Assembly (NCBI GenBank): GCA_937923355.1
Contig: CALAIO010000387.1
Span: 1 to 11,780 of the forward strand
Length of the DNA: 11,780 nucleotides
DNA from: an uncultured Rhizobiaceae group bacterium
GTDB lineage: Bacteria > Pseudomonadota > Alphaproteobacteria > Rhizobiales > Rhizobiaceae
Direction of reading: 5' to 3'
Each line of letters opens with the position of its first letter. The first letter of the stretch is position 1. Below are positions 5,566 through 11,780 of this stretch, in pieces. The notes beneath the pieces were generated by a model. It had not been told where the DNA came from. It saw nothing but the letters and a program-made list of their open reading frames with translations, and searched no databases. The position numbers were made by a program, and so were the translations under genes.

Positions 5566-6075
5566 TTAAATTTCTGATGGAAATATGGATTTTTGCAAAA
5601 TCCCTTTGCCTTTTGCGATATGCGACCAATCATTTGTGTCAAAATCAATAATTGAAAGCGCTGCAGTAGGGTACTTGTAAGCAATTTTTTCTAATTCAGC
5701 TGTTTCACCTGAACCTGGCAGGCTGGTGGCCAAAGAACCGCACATTGGGTTATGGCCTATAATCATGAGTGATTGGATATCAGCATTCGCGTTTATAATT
5801 TCTATGTATTCATCCAGGCCGCTAGAATACAGTCGTTCAGTAAAGACAATTTCAGGGGTGTTTTCAAAAGAATCAACTACCGCATCCAGTGTTTGGCGAG
5901 TTCGTGTTGCGCTTGAACACAGTATCTTGTCTGGAAAGAACGCTTCTTTCTTAATTACTTTCGATAGTTTTGTTAGGTCTTGAAGGCCACGATCATTAAG
6001 CTCTCGATCAAAGTCTCTCGCACCAGGTATGGCCCAAGACGATTTGGCGTGTCGCATAATATATAAGCGTAGCAT
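5566..6075 (-). CDS. sixA: SixA-type histidine phosphatase
   Basis: The product is a 169-residue cytosolic protein of the histidine phosphatase (phosphoglycerate-mutase-like) superfamily, SixA branch, whose E. coli member removes phosphate from phosphohistidine. It has RHAKSSW at 8-14, where His9 is the nucleophile, SSATRTRQT (54-62) with the second arginine, the acid Glu80 in TERLY, and IIGHNP with His108. The catalytic set is complete. The short length with no cap insertion favours SixA over the larger mutases. The start at 6075 has AGGA 9-12 bases upstream. It is divergent from dksA and leads a leftward pair with the secreted-protein gene. The true target in this organism is not known; phosphotransferase or phosphorelay histidines are plausible by family. 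Confidence 0.88.
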   Translation of the reverse strand: MLRLYIMRHAKSSWAIPGARDFDRELNDRGLQDLTKLSKVIKKEAFFPDKILCSSATRTRQTLDAVVDSFENTPEIVFTERLYSSGLDEYIEIINANADIQSLMIIGHNPMCGSLATSLPGSGETAELEKIAYKYPTAALSIIDFDTNDWSHIAKGKGILQKSIFPSEI

Positions 6076-6199
6076 TTGTGTTTCCTATTGTTACAGCGAA
6101 CGGATAAATGGCAGAAAAATTATAAACTTTTGTTGTGAACTGTTTTTTCGCCTTGAGTGTTTTCAAGTCGCAGTCTATATACCGCCCAAAGGTCAGGCT

Positions 6200-6220
6200 T
6201 TACAACCGTAAAAGTTGTAA
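6200..6220 (+). promoter_or_regulatory. Leader hairpin upstream of the dksA Shine-Dalgarno
   Basis: TTACAAC (6200-6206) and GTTGTAA (6214-6220) form a seven-pair stem with a seven-base loop, 9 bases before the AGGAGG ribosome site (6230-6235). It could be a 5' stabiliser or a protein-binding palindrome near the transcription start. The pairing is seen; the role is inferred. Confidence 0.4.
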
Positions 6221-6242
6221 TGAAACAGCAGGAGGTTTTCTT

Positions 6243-6662
6243 ATGGGCATTGTAGAACTCGACATAGATTATCGTCCAAATGATGACGAACCTTTCATGA
6301 ATGACATGCAGAAGGCATATTTCAAGAAGAAGTTGGAAGATTGGAAAGCCGATATTCTTCGTGAATCAAAATCAACAATCGCTTTGCTTCAGGATGAAAG
6401 CGATAAAATGCCGGATGCGAATGATCGCGCGTCATCTGAAACAGATCGTTCTATTGAACTAAGAGCAAGAGATCGTCAGCGCAAACTGGTAAAGAAAATA
6501 GATCAGGCGTTAAAACGCATCGAGGACGGCAGTTACGGCTATTGTGAGCATACAGACGAGCCAATCAGCTTAAAACGCCTTGATGCAAGACCGATAGCTA
6601 CCTTGTCTATTGAAGCTCAAGAAGCACACGAGCGACGCGAAAAAGTCTATCGCGACGACTAA
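6243..6662 (+). CDS. dksA: DksA/TraR-family RNA polymerase-binding transcription factor, one-cysteine zinc-finger variant
   Basis: The product is a 139-residue protein that would bind the RNA polymerase secondary channel and, with ppGpp, retune transcription in the stringent response. I start at the ATG at 6243, 7 bases after AGGAGG; a longer in-frame start upstream has no such site. Residues 22-95 form the two-helix coiled coil with the tip residues kept: Asp58, Asp61 and Ala63 match E. coli Asp71, Asp74 and Ala76 at a constant offset of 13. The C-terminal globular part keeps the fold sequence (ISLKRLDARPIATLSIEAQE) but only one of four zinc cysteines: Cys101 stays, while Thr104, Ser122 and Ala125 replace the others. 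Such variants are known in alphaproteobacteria (Rhodobacter sphaeroides DksA). It ends before a strong terminator. Confidence 0.93.
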   Translation: MGIVELDIDYRPNDDEPFMNDMQKAYFKKKLEDWKADILRESKSTIALLQDESDKMPDANDRASSETDRSIELRARDRQRKLVKKIDQALKRIEDGSYGYCEHTDEPISLKRLDARPIATLSIEAQEAHERREKVYRDD

Positions 6663-6684
6663 GCTGCAAACATAACAAAGTAAT

Positions 6685-6710
6685 AAAAAAACCGCCGAGA
6701 GGCGGTTTTT
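6685..6710. terminator. Bidirectional rho-independent terminator
   Basis: A stem ACCGCC/GGCGGT with a GAGA tetraloop is flanked by an adenine run on the left and five thymines on the right, so both strands show a GC-rich stem followed by a uridine tract. It stands 22 bases after the dksA stop and about 31 bases after the stop of the convergent FliO-like gene, and should end both transcripts. Confidence 0.93.
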
Positions 6711-6741
6711 CGTTTCTACAGTAATTGTATGTAAATATTGC

Positions 6742-7641
6742 TTATTGCGCAGGTTCTTTGGTCTCACCCGAAAGTTCATCCAATAAGCGTTGCATTTCAT
6801 CGTCACTACCAGATTGCGGGTCTGTTGTTGAGCTGTCAACTTCAACCGCAGGTTCTTCTACATTGATATCCAAAGCTTCGGTTGAAAGCGCATCATCCAG
6901 TTTTGCTGATATCGTGCTTTCAAGATCAATCTCTGGAATTTCAGCTTCTTCGGCAATTTCCGCAGGTACCTCAACATCGGCTGAAACGGTTTCCATCGCG
7001 CTTTCAATCGTATCTGAAGCTGCATCAGCAACATTTGCGGCAGTGTCCGACACTGTTTCAGTTGCAGCCTCAACAACATCACCAACTTTCTCTGTTATGA
7101 TTTCTGTAGCACTTGAAGCTGTATCACTTATGCTGGCAGCCACATCTGTCGTAACTTCGCTTACGCTAGACGCTGTACTGGCTGCCGCAGATGTTGCAGC
7201 TGCCATGCCTGCTGCGCCAATAGCAGCGACACCCGCAACTGGTGCAGAGGTGGAGACCTGCTTCTCAGGAGAAGCAGGTTGTTGCTCTATAACCTCAGTT
7301 TGCTTAACTGCAGTTTGAGTATTTGCTCCAGGTTTTTGTGCAGTCTGCGCACGCACGATATTCGATTCAACCACGAGATCGTTTGCACCACCAATTAAAA
7401 GTAGATGCTCAACATTATCGCGCCTTACCATTACAAGATATCGCTTTTCATCGACTGTTGTTGAATCTGTAATCGAAAGTCTTGGAACACGGCTGCGCAT
7501 GGCACGTCTTGCTGCTGTTCCAGTCATCTTTCTGAAAATCCACACAATAACAATTAATAGAATTGCTATCGCTAAAGTAATTAGGACCAGATTGATGGCT
7601 GATCCGTTTTCCCCGTTAGTTAAATTACTTAACCATTCCAT
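6742..7641 (-). CDS. FliO-like membrane-anchored protein with acidic 11-residue-repeat tail
   Basis: The 299-residue product has a short N-terminus, one strong transmembrane helix (about 17-36), a basic stop-transfer stretch (RKMTGTAARRAMRSR) and a compact cytosolic domain. The segment RYLVMVRRDNVEHLLLIGG (67-85) resembles the small conserved domain of FliO, a flagellar export-gate assembly factor. After about residue 98 it is a low-complexity tail rich in Ala, Ser, Thr, Val and Glu. Within it, residues 172-226 fit five consecutive 11-residue units of pattern x-E/D-x-V/A-S/G-D. The last part is strongly acidic and ends in a short predicted helix (MQRLLDELSG). The start ATG at 7641 has GGGAG 8 bases upstream. 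No other flagellar gene is visible, so the FliO role is uncertain. It is divergent from cckA and ends at the shared terminator. Confidence 0.75.
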   Translation of the reverse strand: MEWLSNLTNGENGSAINLVLITLAIAILLIVIVWIFRKMTGTAARRAMRSRVPRLSITDSTTVDEKRYLVMVRRDNVEHLLLIGGANDLVVESNIVRAQTAQKPGANTQTAVKQTEVIEQQPASPEKQVSTSAPVAGVAAIGAAGMAAATSAAASTASSVSEVTTDVAASISDTASSATEIITEKVGDVVEAATETVSDTAANVADAASDTIESAMETVSADVEVPAEIAEEAEIPEIDLESTISAKLDDALSTEALDINVEEPAVEVDSSTTDPQSGSDDEMQRLLDELSGETKEPAQ

Positions 7642-7654
7642 ACTCTATACTCCC

Positions 7655-7669
7655 TGGGGCTAGGCCCCA
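7655..7669 (-). promoter_or_regulatory. Leader hairpin abutting the FliO-like gene's Shine-Dalgarno
   Basis: TGGGGC and GCCCCA form a perfect six-pair GC-rich stem with a three-base loop. On the minus-strand message the GGGAG ribosome site starts immediately after the stem, so its folding could affect ribosome access or protect the 5' end. Pairing is seen; effect is inferred. Confidence 0.45.
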
Positions 7670-7699
7670 TACCGCCGTCTTAAAATAATGAGTTATTTT

Positions 7700-7835
7700 T
7701 GATATCGTTATAATCACGAATATAAATATCTACCCACACTTGATTATTTAAGTATCAGAAGTGTTATTTTATATCAATATGGCGACAGTTGGGTTCGCCA
7801 GCCAGAACTAAACTGATATTGTAAAAGCTACGAAT
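7700..7835 (+). promoter_or_regulatory. cckA upstream region: candidate -10 box, imperfect direct repeats and a small hairpin
   Basis: This AT-rich stretch lies between the divergent FliO-like and cckA genes. TATAAT at 7709-7714 is a perfect -10 hexamer, though no good -35 precedes it. A 22-base unit beginning TGATAT and ending ACGAAT occurs at 7700-7721 and again at 7814-7835, with 16 of 22 positions equal, so a dimeric regulator could bind twice. Between them TGGCGA (7780-7785) and TCGCCA (7795-7800) can form a six-pair hairpin. If transcription starts near 7721, the cckA leader is about 137 bases. No clear full CtrA box is seen here. Confidence 0.25.
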
Positions 7836-7857
7836 CGATATTCTGTAGGTAAAATTA

Positions 7858-10452
7858 ATGACGGGCAGCCAAGACCTGAAGAAAATAGATGAGCGTAAGC
7901 CTGTCATAAATGAAGTTGAAACAACCTCCAGTGTAGGTCGTTTTCTACTATTTGGCGGTTTTTTGATCATTGGTGTTTCATTACTTACCTATTTTGGACC
8001 AAGTCGACTTGGAGAACCCTTGTTTTTGGCAATATTGGGGATTTTCGCTAGCATTGGCATTTTCTTCATCTTCGCTATGGTTGTTGGGATTATTCAGCTG
8101 ACATCAGCAAAAAAAGCGGATGACTTTTCCAAGGATTTGATCGGTGCCATGGACACATCAATCGTCGTTTCAGACGCTGAGGGCCGCGTTATATATGCTA
8201 ATGAAGCATATGCGGAACTGCTGGGTGCCAAAACTCGTGAAGAGATTACAAGCGTGGAGGCAGCCTTCTCAAAGCTGCCTGAAGCCAATGAAATTATCTA
8301 CAAAATGGCAAATGCCGCCAAAAAGGGCGTTTCAAGCATTGAAGAAATTCGTTTGAAAAGCGGCCTGAATAATGAAAATGGCGCAAAATGGTTCAGGCTT
8401 CGTTCAAAAGGCATGATAAATCCCTCTGACGAAAAGCAAGTAACAGTCTGGCAAGTGTCCGATGTAACAAGTGATCGCCAAAATCAGGAAAACACATTTC
8501 AGGAATTACAGGACGCAATTCACTATCTTGATCATGCACCTGCAGGATTTATGGCAAGCGAAGAAGATGGTGCGTTGATTTATATCAATGCAACTTTGGC
8601 TGATTGGTTGGGCATGGATCTAACGCGGTTTGAAGCTGGCTCAATAAATATGCAAGATATTATCTCGGGCGATAATCTTGCGCTGTTCTCTACCTTGAAA
8701 ACTGAAGCCTCAAGTGAACACACAACTGTACTTGATCTTGATATGAAAAAGAGCGACGGCAAGCTTTTACCTGTCAGGCTTTATCACAGAATACCTGTTT
8801 CTACAGATGGTGCGCCTGGAGCAACACGTACGCTGGTGATAAATCGTGCGGCTGCCTCTGGTGACAGCGATGCACTGCGTGATGCTGAAATCAGGTTTAC
8901 ACGCTTCTTCAATTCAACGCCTGTAGCAATAGCGGGTGTGAACAGTTCCGGTGAGATTGTAAGAACCAATGCACCATTCCAGCGCATGTTTGATAACATT
9001 ATCAAGGCAGAAGGCAGCGCTGCTGGCATGCAATACACCAAGATGGTGGGCAGTGAAGATGCAGTTCAGCTCGAAGAAATCTTTGCTGAAGCGCTTTCTG
9101 GTAATAGCGATATCAATCCGATTGATCTCTCAATCAATGGAGATGAAGAAAGGCACGTGCGTTTTTATGTAAGCCATGTAGCCCAAGTTGATGATCGCGA
9201 TAACTCAGATAACCATGATGATGAACGTGTCATTGTTTATGCCATGGAAACAACAGAACAACGTGCGCTGGAAGACCAGTTTGCAAAAGGTCAAAAAATG
9301 CAGGCTGTTGGCCAGTTGGCTGGCGGTATTGCGCATGACTTTAACAACGTTTTAACAGCCATTATTGGTTTTTCAGACTTGCTTTTGACCAACCACAAAC
9401 CTTCTGATCCGTCTTTTCAGGACATCATGAACATCAAGCAAAATGCAAACCGTGCTGCCAGCCTTGTGCGACAATTGCTTGCATTCTCAAGACGCCAGAC
9501 ACTCCGCCCGCAAGTTTTGCATTTGTCTGATGTTTTGTTTGATTTGAATATGCTTTTGGACAGGCTGGTAGGTGACCGCGTTAAACTGGAGGTTAAGCAT
9601 GGTCGCGATCTTTGGCCTATCAAGGCAGATGTTTCACAACTTGAGCAGGTTATTGTAAATCTGGTCGTCAACGCGCGCGACGCGATGGACGGCGAGGGCG
9701 CCTTGAAAATCAGAACTCTCAATGTTGATGAGGAAACATGCAGGAATGAGCATAACTACCATGAGCTGGATCCAGCTGAATACGTTCTGGTTGAAGTTCA
9801 GGACGAGGGCACTGGCATGAACAAGGAAGTGCTCGACAAGATATTTGAGCCATTCTTCTCAACAAAGGAAGTCGGCAAGGGAACTGGATTGGGTCTTTCG
9901 ACCGTTTACGGCATCATCAAGCAAACGGGCGGCTATATTTACCCTGATAGTGAAGTTGGTAAGGGCACGACATTCCGGGTCTTCCTGCCAAGGCACATTC
10001 AAACCGTAGAAGAAATTAAAGAACTTGAAAACATTGCTTCTCAGGTCAAAGAAGAGCCTGCGAAGGATTTGACGGGTAGTTCGGTCATTCTGCTGGTGGA
10101 AGATGAGGATGCCGTAAGAGCCTTTGCAGAACGCGCTCTGATTTCACGGGGGTATGAGGTTCATGAAGCCATCAACGGCGTTGAGGCCTTGGAAATTTTG
10201 GAAGATTTTGGCCACGAAATTGATTTGATCGTTTCAGATGTTGTTATGCCAGAAATGGACGGTCCAACACTCCTGACGGAGGTGAGAAAACAATATCCAG
10301 ATGTTAAGTTTATCTTTGTGTCAGGGTATGCAGAAGAAGCCTTTGCCAAAAACCTGCCCGAAGAGGAGCGAGGACGTTTCGGATTTCTGCCAAAGCCTTA
10401 TTCACTCAAACAGTTAGCAACGACAGTTAAAGAAAAGCTTGAAGAAAAATAA
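7858..10452 (+). CDS. cckA: CckA cell-cycle hybrid histidine kinase/phosphatase
   Basis: The 864-residue inner-membrane hybrid kinase heads the CckA-ChpT-CtrA/CpdR phosphorelay of alphaproteobacteria, switching between kinase and phosphatase states. Order: two transmembrane helices (about 26-46 and 55-79) with almost no periplasmic loop; three PAS-like domains (about 91-205, 217-330 and 345-465); dimerisation domain with phospho-acceptor His493 in AGGIAHDFNNVLTAI; ATPase domain with N box NLVVNARDAM (601-610), DEGTGM (649-654), FEPFFSTK (663-670) and GKGTGLGLS (673-681). The C-terminal receiver has the acidic pocket in VEDED (747-751), phospho-Asp794 in SDVVMPEMDG and Lys846. Every catalytic element is intact. 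The ATG at 7858 has only a weak AGG upstream. A small methyltransferase-like gene follows after 4 bases. The HDFNN signature and domain order make the CckA call firm; a third, divergent PAS-like region fits Rhizobiales versions. Confidence 0.95.
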   Translation: MTGSQDLKKIDERKPVINEVETTSSVGRFLLFGGFLIIGVSLLTYFGPSRLGEPLFLAILGIFASIGIFFIFAMVVGIIQLTSAKKADDFSKDLIGAMDTSIVVSDAEGRVIYANEAYAELLGAKTREEITSVEAAFSKLPEANEIIYKMANAAKKGVSSIEEIRLKSGLNNENGAKWFRLRSKGMINPSDEKQVTVWQVSDVTSDRQNQENTFQELQDAIHYLDHAPAGFMASEEDGALIYINATLADWLGMDLTRFEAGSINMQDIISGDNLALFSTLKTEASSEHTTVLDLDMKKSDGKLLPVRLYHRIPVSTDGAPGATRTLVINRAAASGDSDALRDAEIRFTRFFNSTPVAIAGVNSSGEIVRTNAPFQRMFDNIIKAEGSAAGMQYTKMVGSEDAVQLEEIFAEALSGNSDINPIDLSINGDEERHVRFYVSHVAQVDDRDNSDNHDDERVIVYAMETTEQRALEDQFAKGQKMQAVGQLAGGIAHDFNNVLTAIIGFSDLLLTNHKPSDPSFQDIMNIKQNANRAASLVRQLLAFSRRQTLRPQVLHLSDVLFDLNMLLDRLVGDRVKLEVKHGRDLWPIKADVSQLEQVIVNLVVNARDAMDGEGALKIRTLNVDEETCRNEHNYHELDPAEYVLVEVQDEGTGMNKEVLDKIFEPFFSTKEVGKGTGLGLSTVYGIIKQTGGYIYPDSEVGKGTTFRVFLPRHIQTVEEIKELENIASQVKEEPAKDLTGSSVILLVEDEDAVRAFAERALISRGYEVHEAINGVEALEILEDFGHEIDLIVSDVVMPEMDGPTLLTEVRKQYPDVKFIFVSGYAEEAFAKNLPEEERGRFGFLPKPYSLKQLATTVKEKLEEK

Positions 10453-10456
10453 TACC

Positions 10457-10909
10457 ATGAAACTGCTTATTCCACCACCTGTTCAAGCCATTATCTTTGC
10501 GGGTCTAATGTGGTTGATTGCGACGCAGTTTCCGCAATTTGGCTTCTCTGGCTCATTGCAACAACCTGCAGCAATTTTGATTTGCATTATCGGGATAGGG
10601 ATTGATTTGGTTTCCGTTGGTCTGTTTGCAAGGGAAAAAACAACCGTATCGCCTTTCAGTCCTGACAAAACGCAAGTGCTGATAACCTCTGGTCTTTATC
10701 AATACACTAGAAACCCGATGTATCTCGGCATGGCATGTATTTTAACTGGCCTTGCCTTATGGCTTGGTAACTATGCCTCTCTTTTGATGATACCCTGCTT
10801 TATCTGGTACATCACGCAGCTTCAAATTATCCCGGAAGAAGAAATTCTATTGGAGAAATTTGGGCAAGAATACGGTGAATACATGCTTCGCGTAAGGCGT
10901 TGGATTTAA
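10457..10909 (+). CDS. Small integral-membrane methyltransferase-like protein (isoprenylcysteine carboxyl methyltransferase/PEMT-like family)
   Basis: The 150-residue product has about four hydrophobic segments (8-24, 38-57, 89-104 and 106-124). Its C-terminal signature is that of the ICMT/phospholipid methyltransferase superfamily: RNPMYLG (85-91) plus EEE (127-129), FGQEYGEY (135-142) and RVRRWI at the end, which together form the S-adenosylmethionine pocket in this fold. The start at ATG 10457 is preferred over a TTG inside cckA. It has only a weak ribosome site, 4 bases after the cckA stop, so coupled translation is likely. Bacterial members have diverse or unknown substrates and prenylated proteins are not expected, so the name should not be taken as function. 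It is the last gene before an 83-base gap. Confidence 0.82.
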   Translation: MKLLIPPPVQAIIFAGLMWLIATQFPQFGFSGSLQQPAAILICIIGIGIDLVSVGLFAREKTTVSPFSPDKTQVLITSGLYQYTRNPMYLGMACILTGLALWLGNYASLLMIPCFIWYITQLQIIPEEEILLEKFGQEYGEYMLRVRRWI

Positions 10910-10915
10910 ACCTCT

Positions 10916-10935
10916 ATGCGTGGCGTCAGTCGCAT
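10916..10935. promoter_or_regulatory. Short inverted repeat between the methyltransferase-like gene and the monooxygenase gene
   Basis: ATGCG (10916-10920) and CGCAT (10931-10935) can pair around a ten-base loop, 7 bases after the methyltransferase-like stop. No thymine tract follows, so it is a poor terminator. It may be chance or a weak operator for the downstream gene. Confidence 0.15.
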
Positions 10936-10992
10936 ATAAGGCTTTACGTTTGAGACAACTGAATTAATCTATTGCAAAACTGGGAGGTTTTC

Positions 10993-11780
10993 ATGGATTT
11001 CAGCATTCAACTTTCAGCCGACTATCCTGATAAGAGCTATGGCGGTGATCGTGTTTATAAAGACATGCTTGATCAAGCCGTTTTAGCGGATAAATTGGGG
11101 TTTGATGCAGTTTCTATCACTGAGCATCACTTGATGAACTGCCTGATGATGCCCGCACCTCTGATCTTTGCAACCAAGATTGCAGCTCATACAAAGCGTA
11201 TTAAAATCCTGACTTCTATTGTGGTTTTACCGCTACACGACATGCGCACCTATGCCGGTGAAGTTGTGGTGGCTGATATCTTTACAGAAGGACGCCTGAT
11301 GCTGGGCGTAGGACGAGGGGCGTTTAAATTTGAAATGGAGCGCCTTGGTGTGCCAATGGATGAGACACAAGAGCGTTTCAATGAATCCTTGGACGTCTTG
11401 CAGGCGTTACTCTCTCGCGAAGAGGTTTCTTGGGATGGGAAGTATTATAAGTTCGATCCGCTAACCATCATGCCAAGGCCTGTGCGTAATGGCGGGCCGC
11501 AGATGATGATGGCGGTTATGAACCCGGAAGGGATTTATCACTGTACAAAACGTGGCTTTCACATCCAAACAACACCGTTATCAGGCAATAACCAATTGCT
11601 GATTGATCAGGTTGAAGCTTTTAATCGAGGTAAGGAAGAATTGGGTTCTGTCGGTCAGCATTTGACATTAACCCTTTCACGTGTTGCTCATGTCGCAACA
11701 AACGCAAAAGAACGCCAACGAAAACTTGAAGCTGCACATCATTATTACGGTCGTTTTGATAATGTATTTACCGGCCCAGG
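10993..11780 (+). CDS. Luciferase-like flavin-dependent monooxygenase, 3' end cut by window edge
   Basis: My translation from ATG 10993 gives 262 codons with no stop before the window ends. GGGAGG at 10982-10987 lies 5 bases upstream and fixes the start. The product belongs to the bacterial-luciferase-like TIM-barrel family, which uses reduced flavin from a partner reductase (FMNH2 or F420H2) and oxygen or another acceptor. Seen are SITEHHL (41-47), matching the EHH of alkanal-monooxygenase-like proteins, ILTSIVVLPLHD (72-83), the strand-turn LMLGVGRGAFKFE (102-114), and the ERF (127-129) and WDGKYY (147-152) segments usual in this family. Full members are about 330-380 residues, so roughly the last quarter is missing. 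The substrate is unknown. It is not overlapping its neighbour and probably has its own promoter in the 83-base gap. Confidence 0.9.
   Translation, partial: MDFSIQLSADYPDKSYGGDRVYKDMLDQAVLADKLGFDAVSITEHHLMNCLMMPAPLIFATKIAAHTKRIKILTSIVVLPLHDMRTYAGEVVVADIFTEGRLMLGVGRGAFKFEMERLGVPMDETQERFNESLDVLQALLSREEVSWDGKYYKFDPLTIMPRPVRNGGPQMMMAVMNPEGIYHCTKRGFHIQTTPLSGNNQLLIDQVEAFNRGKEELGSVGQHLTLTLSRVAHVATNAKERQRKLEAAHHYYGRFDNVFTGP

Noticed and set aside
6135..6242. Upstream extension of dksA to a start at 6135
   Set aside because: It lacks a ribosome site, runs through the leader hairpin and AGGAGG, and is not matched by the family N-terminus.
6725..7318. Long plus-strand ORF of 197 codons opposite the FliO-like gene
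   Set aside because: It is the complement of an Ala/Ser/Thr/Val-rich repetitive tail, which by composition leaves the antisense frame open; it has no ribosome site and crosses the convergent gene.
7620..7636. TTAA-N5-TTAACCAT resembling a CtrA site in the first codons of the FliO-like gene
   Set aside because: The spacer is five bases rather than seven, and it lies inside coding sequence where the codons explain the bases.
10916..10939. Seven-codon leader peptide ORF before the monooxygenase gene
   Set aside because: No ribosome site, no attenuator structure, and no codon bias suggesting regulation.

Overview
The window looks like a chromosomal stretch from an alphaproteobacterium, most likely a low-GC marine member of the Rhizobiales/Hyphomicrobiales. 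The grounds are a full-length CckA cell-cycle hybrid kinase, a DksA with the one-cysteine zinc-finger remnant seen in alphaproteobacteria, a Tat-exported TRAP solute receptor, and a gene order (sixA / dksA / FliO-like / cckA) that I associate with this group from memory. The base composition is AT-leaning. I see no insertion sequence, phage gene, CRISPR array, rRNA or credible tRNA.

Left part (1-3264): a TRAP uptake operon runs leftwards. The solute receptor gene comes first, then a strong intercistronic hairpin, then the small permease gene, which is cut by the window edge. Divergent from it, ridA and a two-cysteine Asp/Glu-racemase/maleate-isomerase family gene overlap by 17 bases. Seven bases after the racemase stop lies a possible 33-codon gene with an H-x-C-P-x-C-x-C motif. 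It overlaps bases that can also fold into two adjacent hairpins with complementary loops. Together this suggests a small module that imports an organic acid or amino-acid-like compound and processes it.

Centre (3265-6741): folP-folB-folK form a tight folate operon encoding three pathway enzymes. It converges, with an 11-base overlap, on a leftward pair: a SixA-type histidine phosphatase gene followed by a gene for a small secreted beta-rich protein. Divergent from sixA is dksA, which ends at a strong bidirectional terminator shared with the next, convergent gene.

Right part (6742-11780): a leftward gene encodes a FliO-like membrane-anchored protein with an acidic tail built on an 11-residue repeat. 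It is divergent from cckA, the apex kinase of the CtrA network. Four bases after cckA is a small membrane methyltransferase-like gene (isoprenylcysteine methyltransferase-like family). A luciferase-like flavin monooxygenase gene with a strong Shine-Dalgarno runs off the right edge.

Most of the window is ordinary housekeeping and regulation. The parts most worth a second look are the 3085-3186 element (small ORF versus structured RNA), the 11-mer repeat tail of the FliO-like protein, and hairpins set just upstream of three Shine-Dalgarno sequences.
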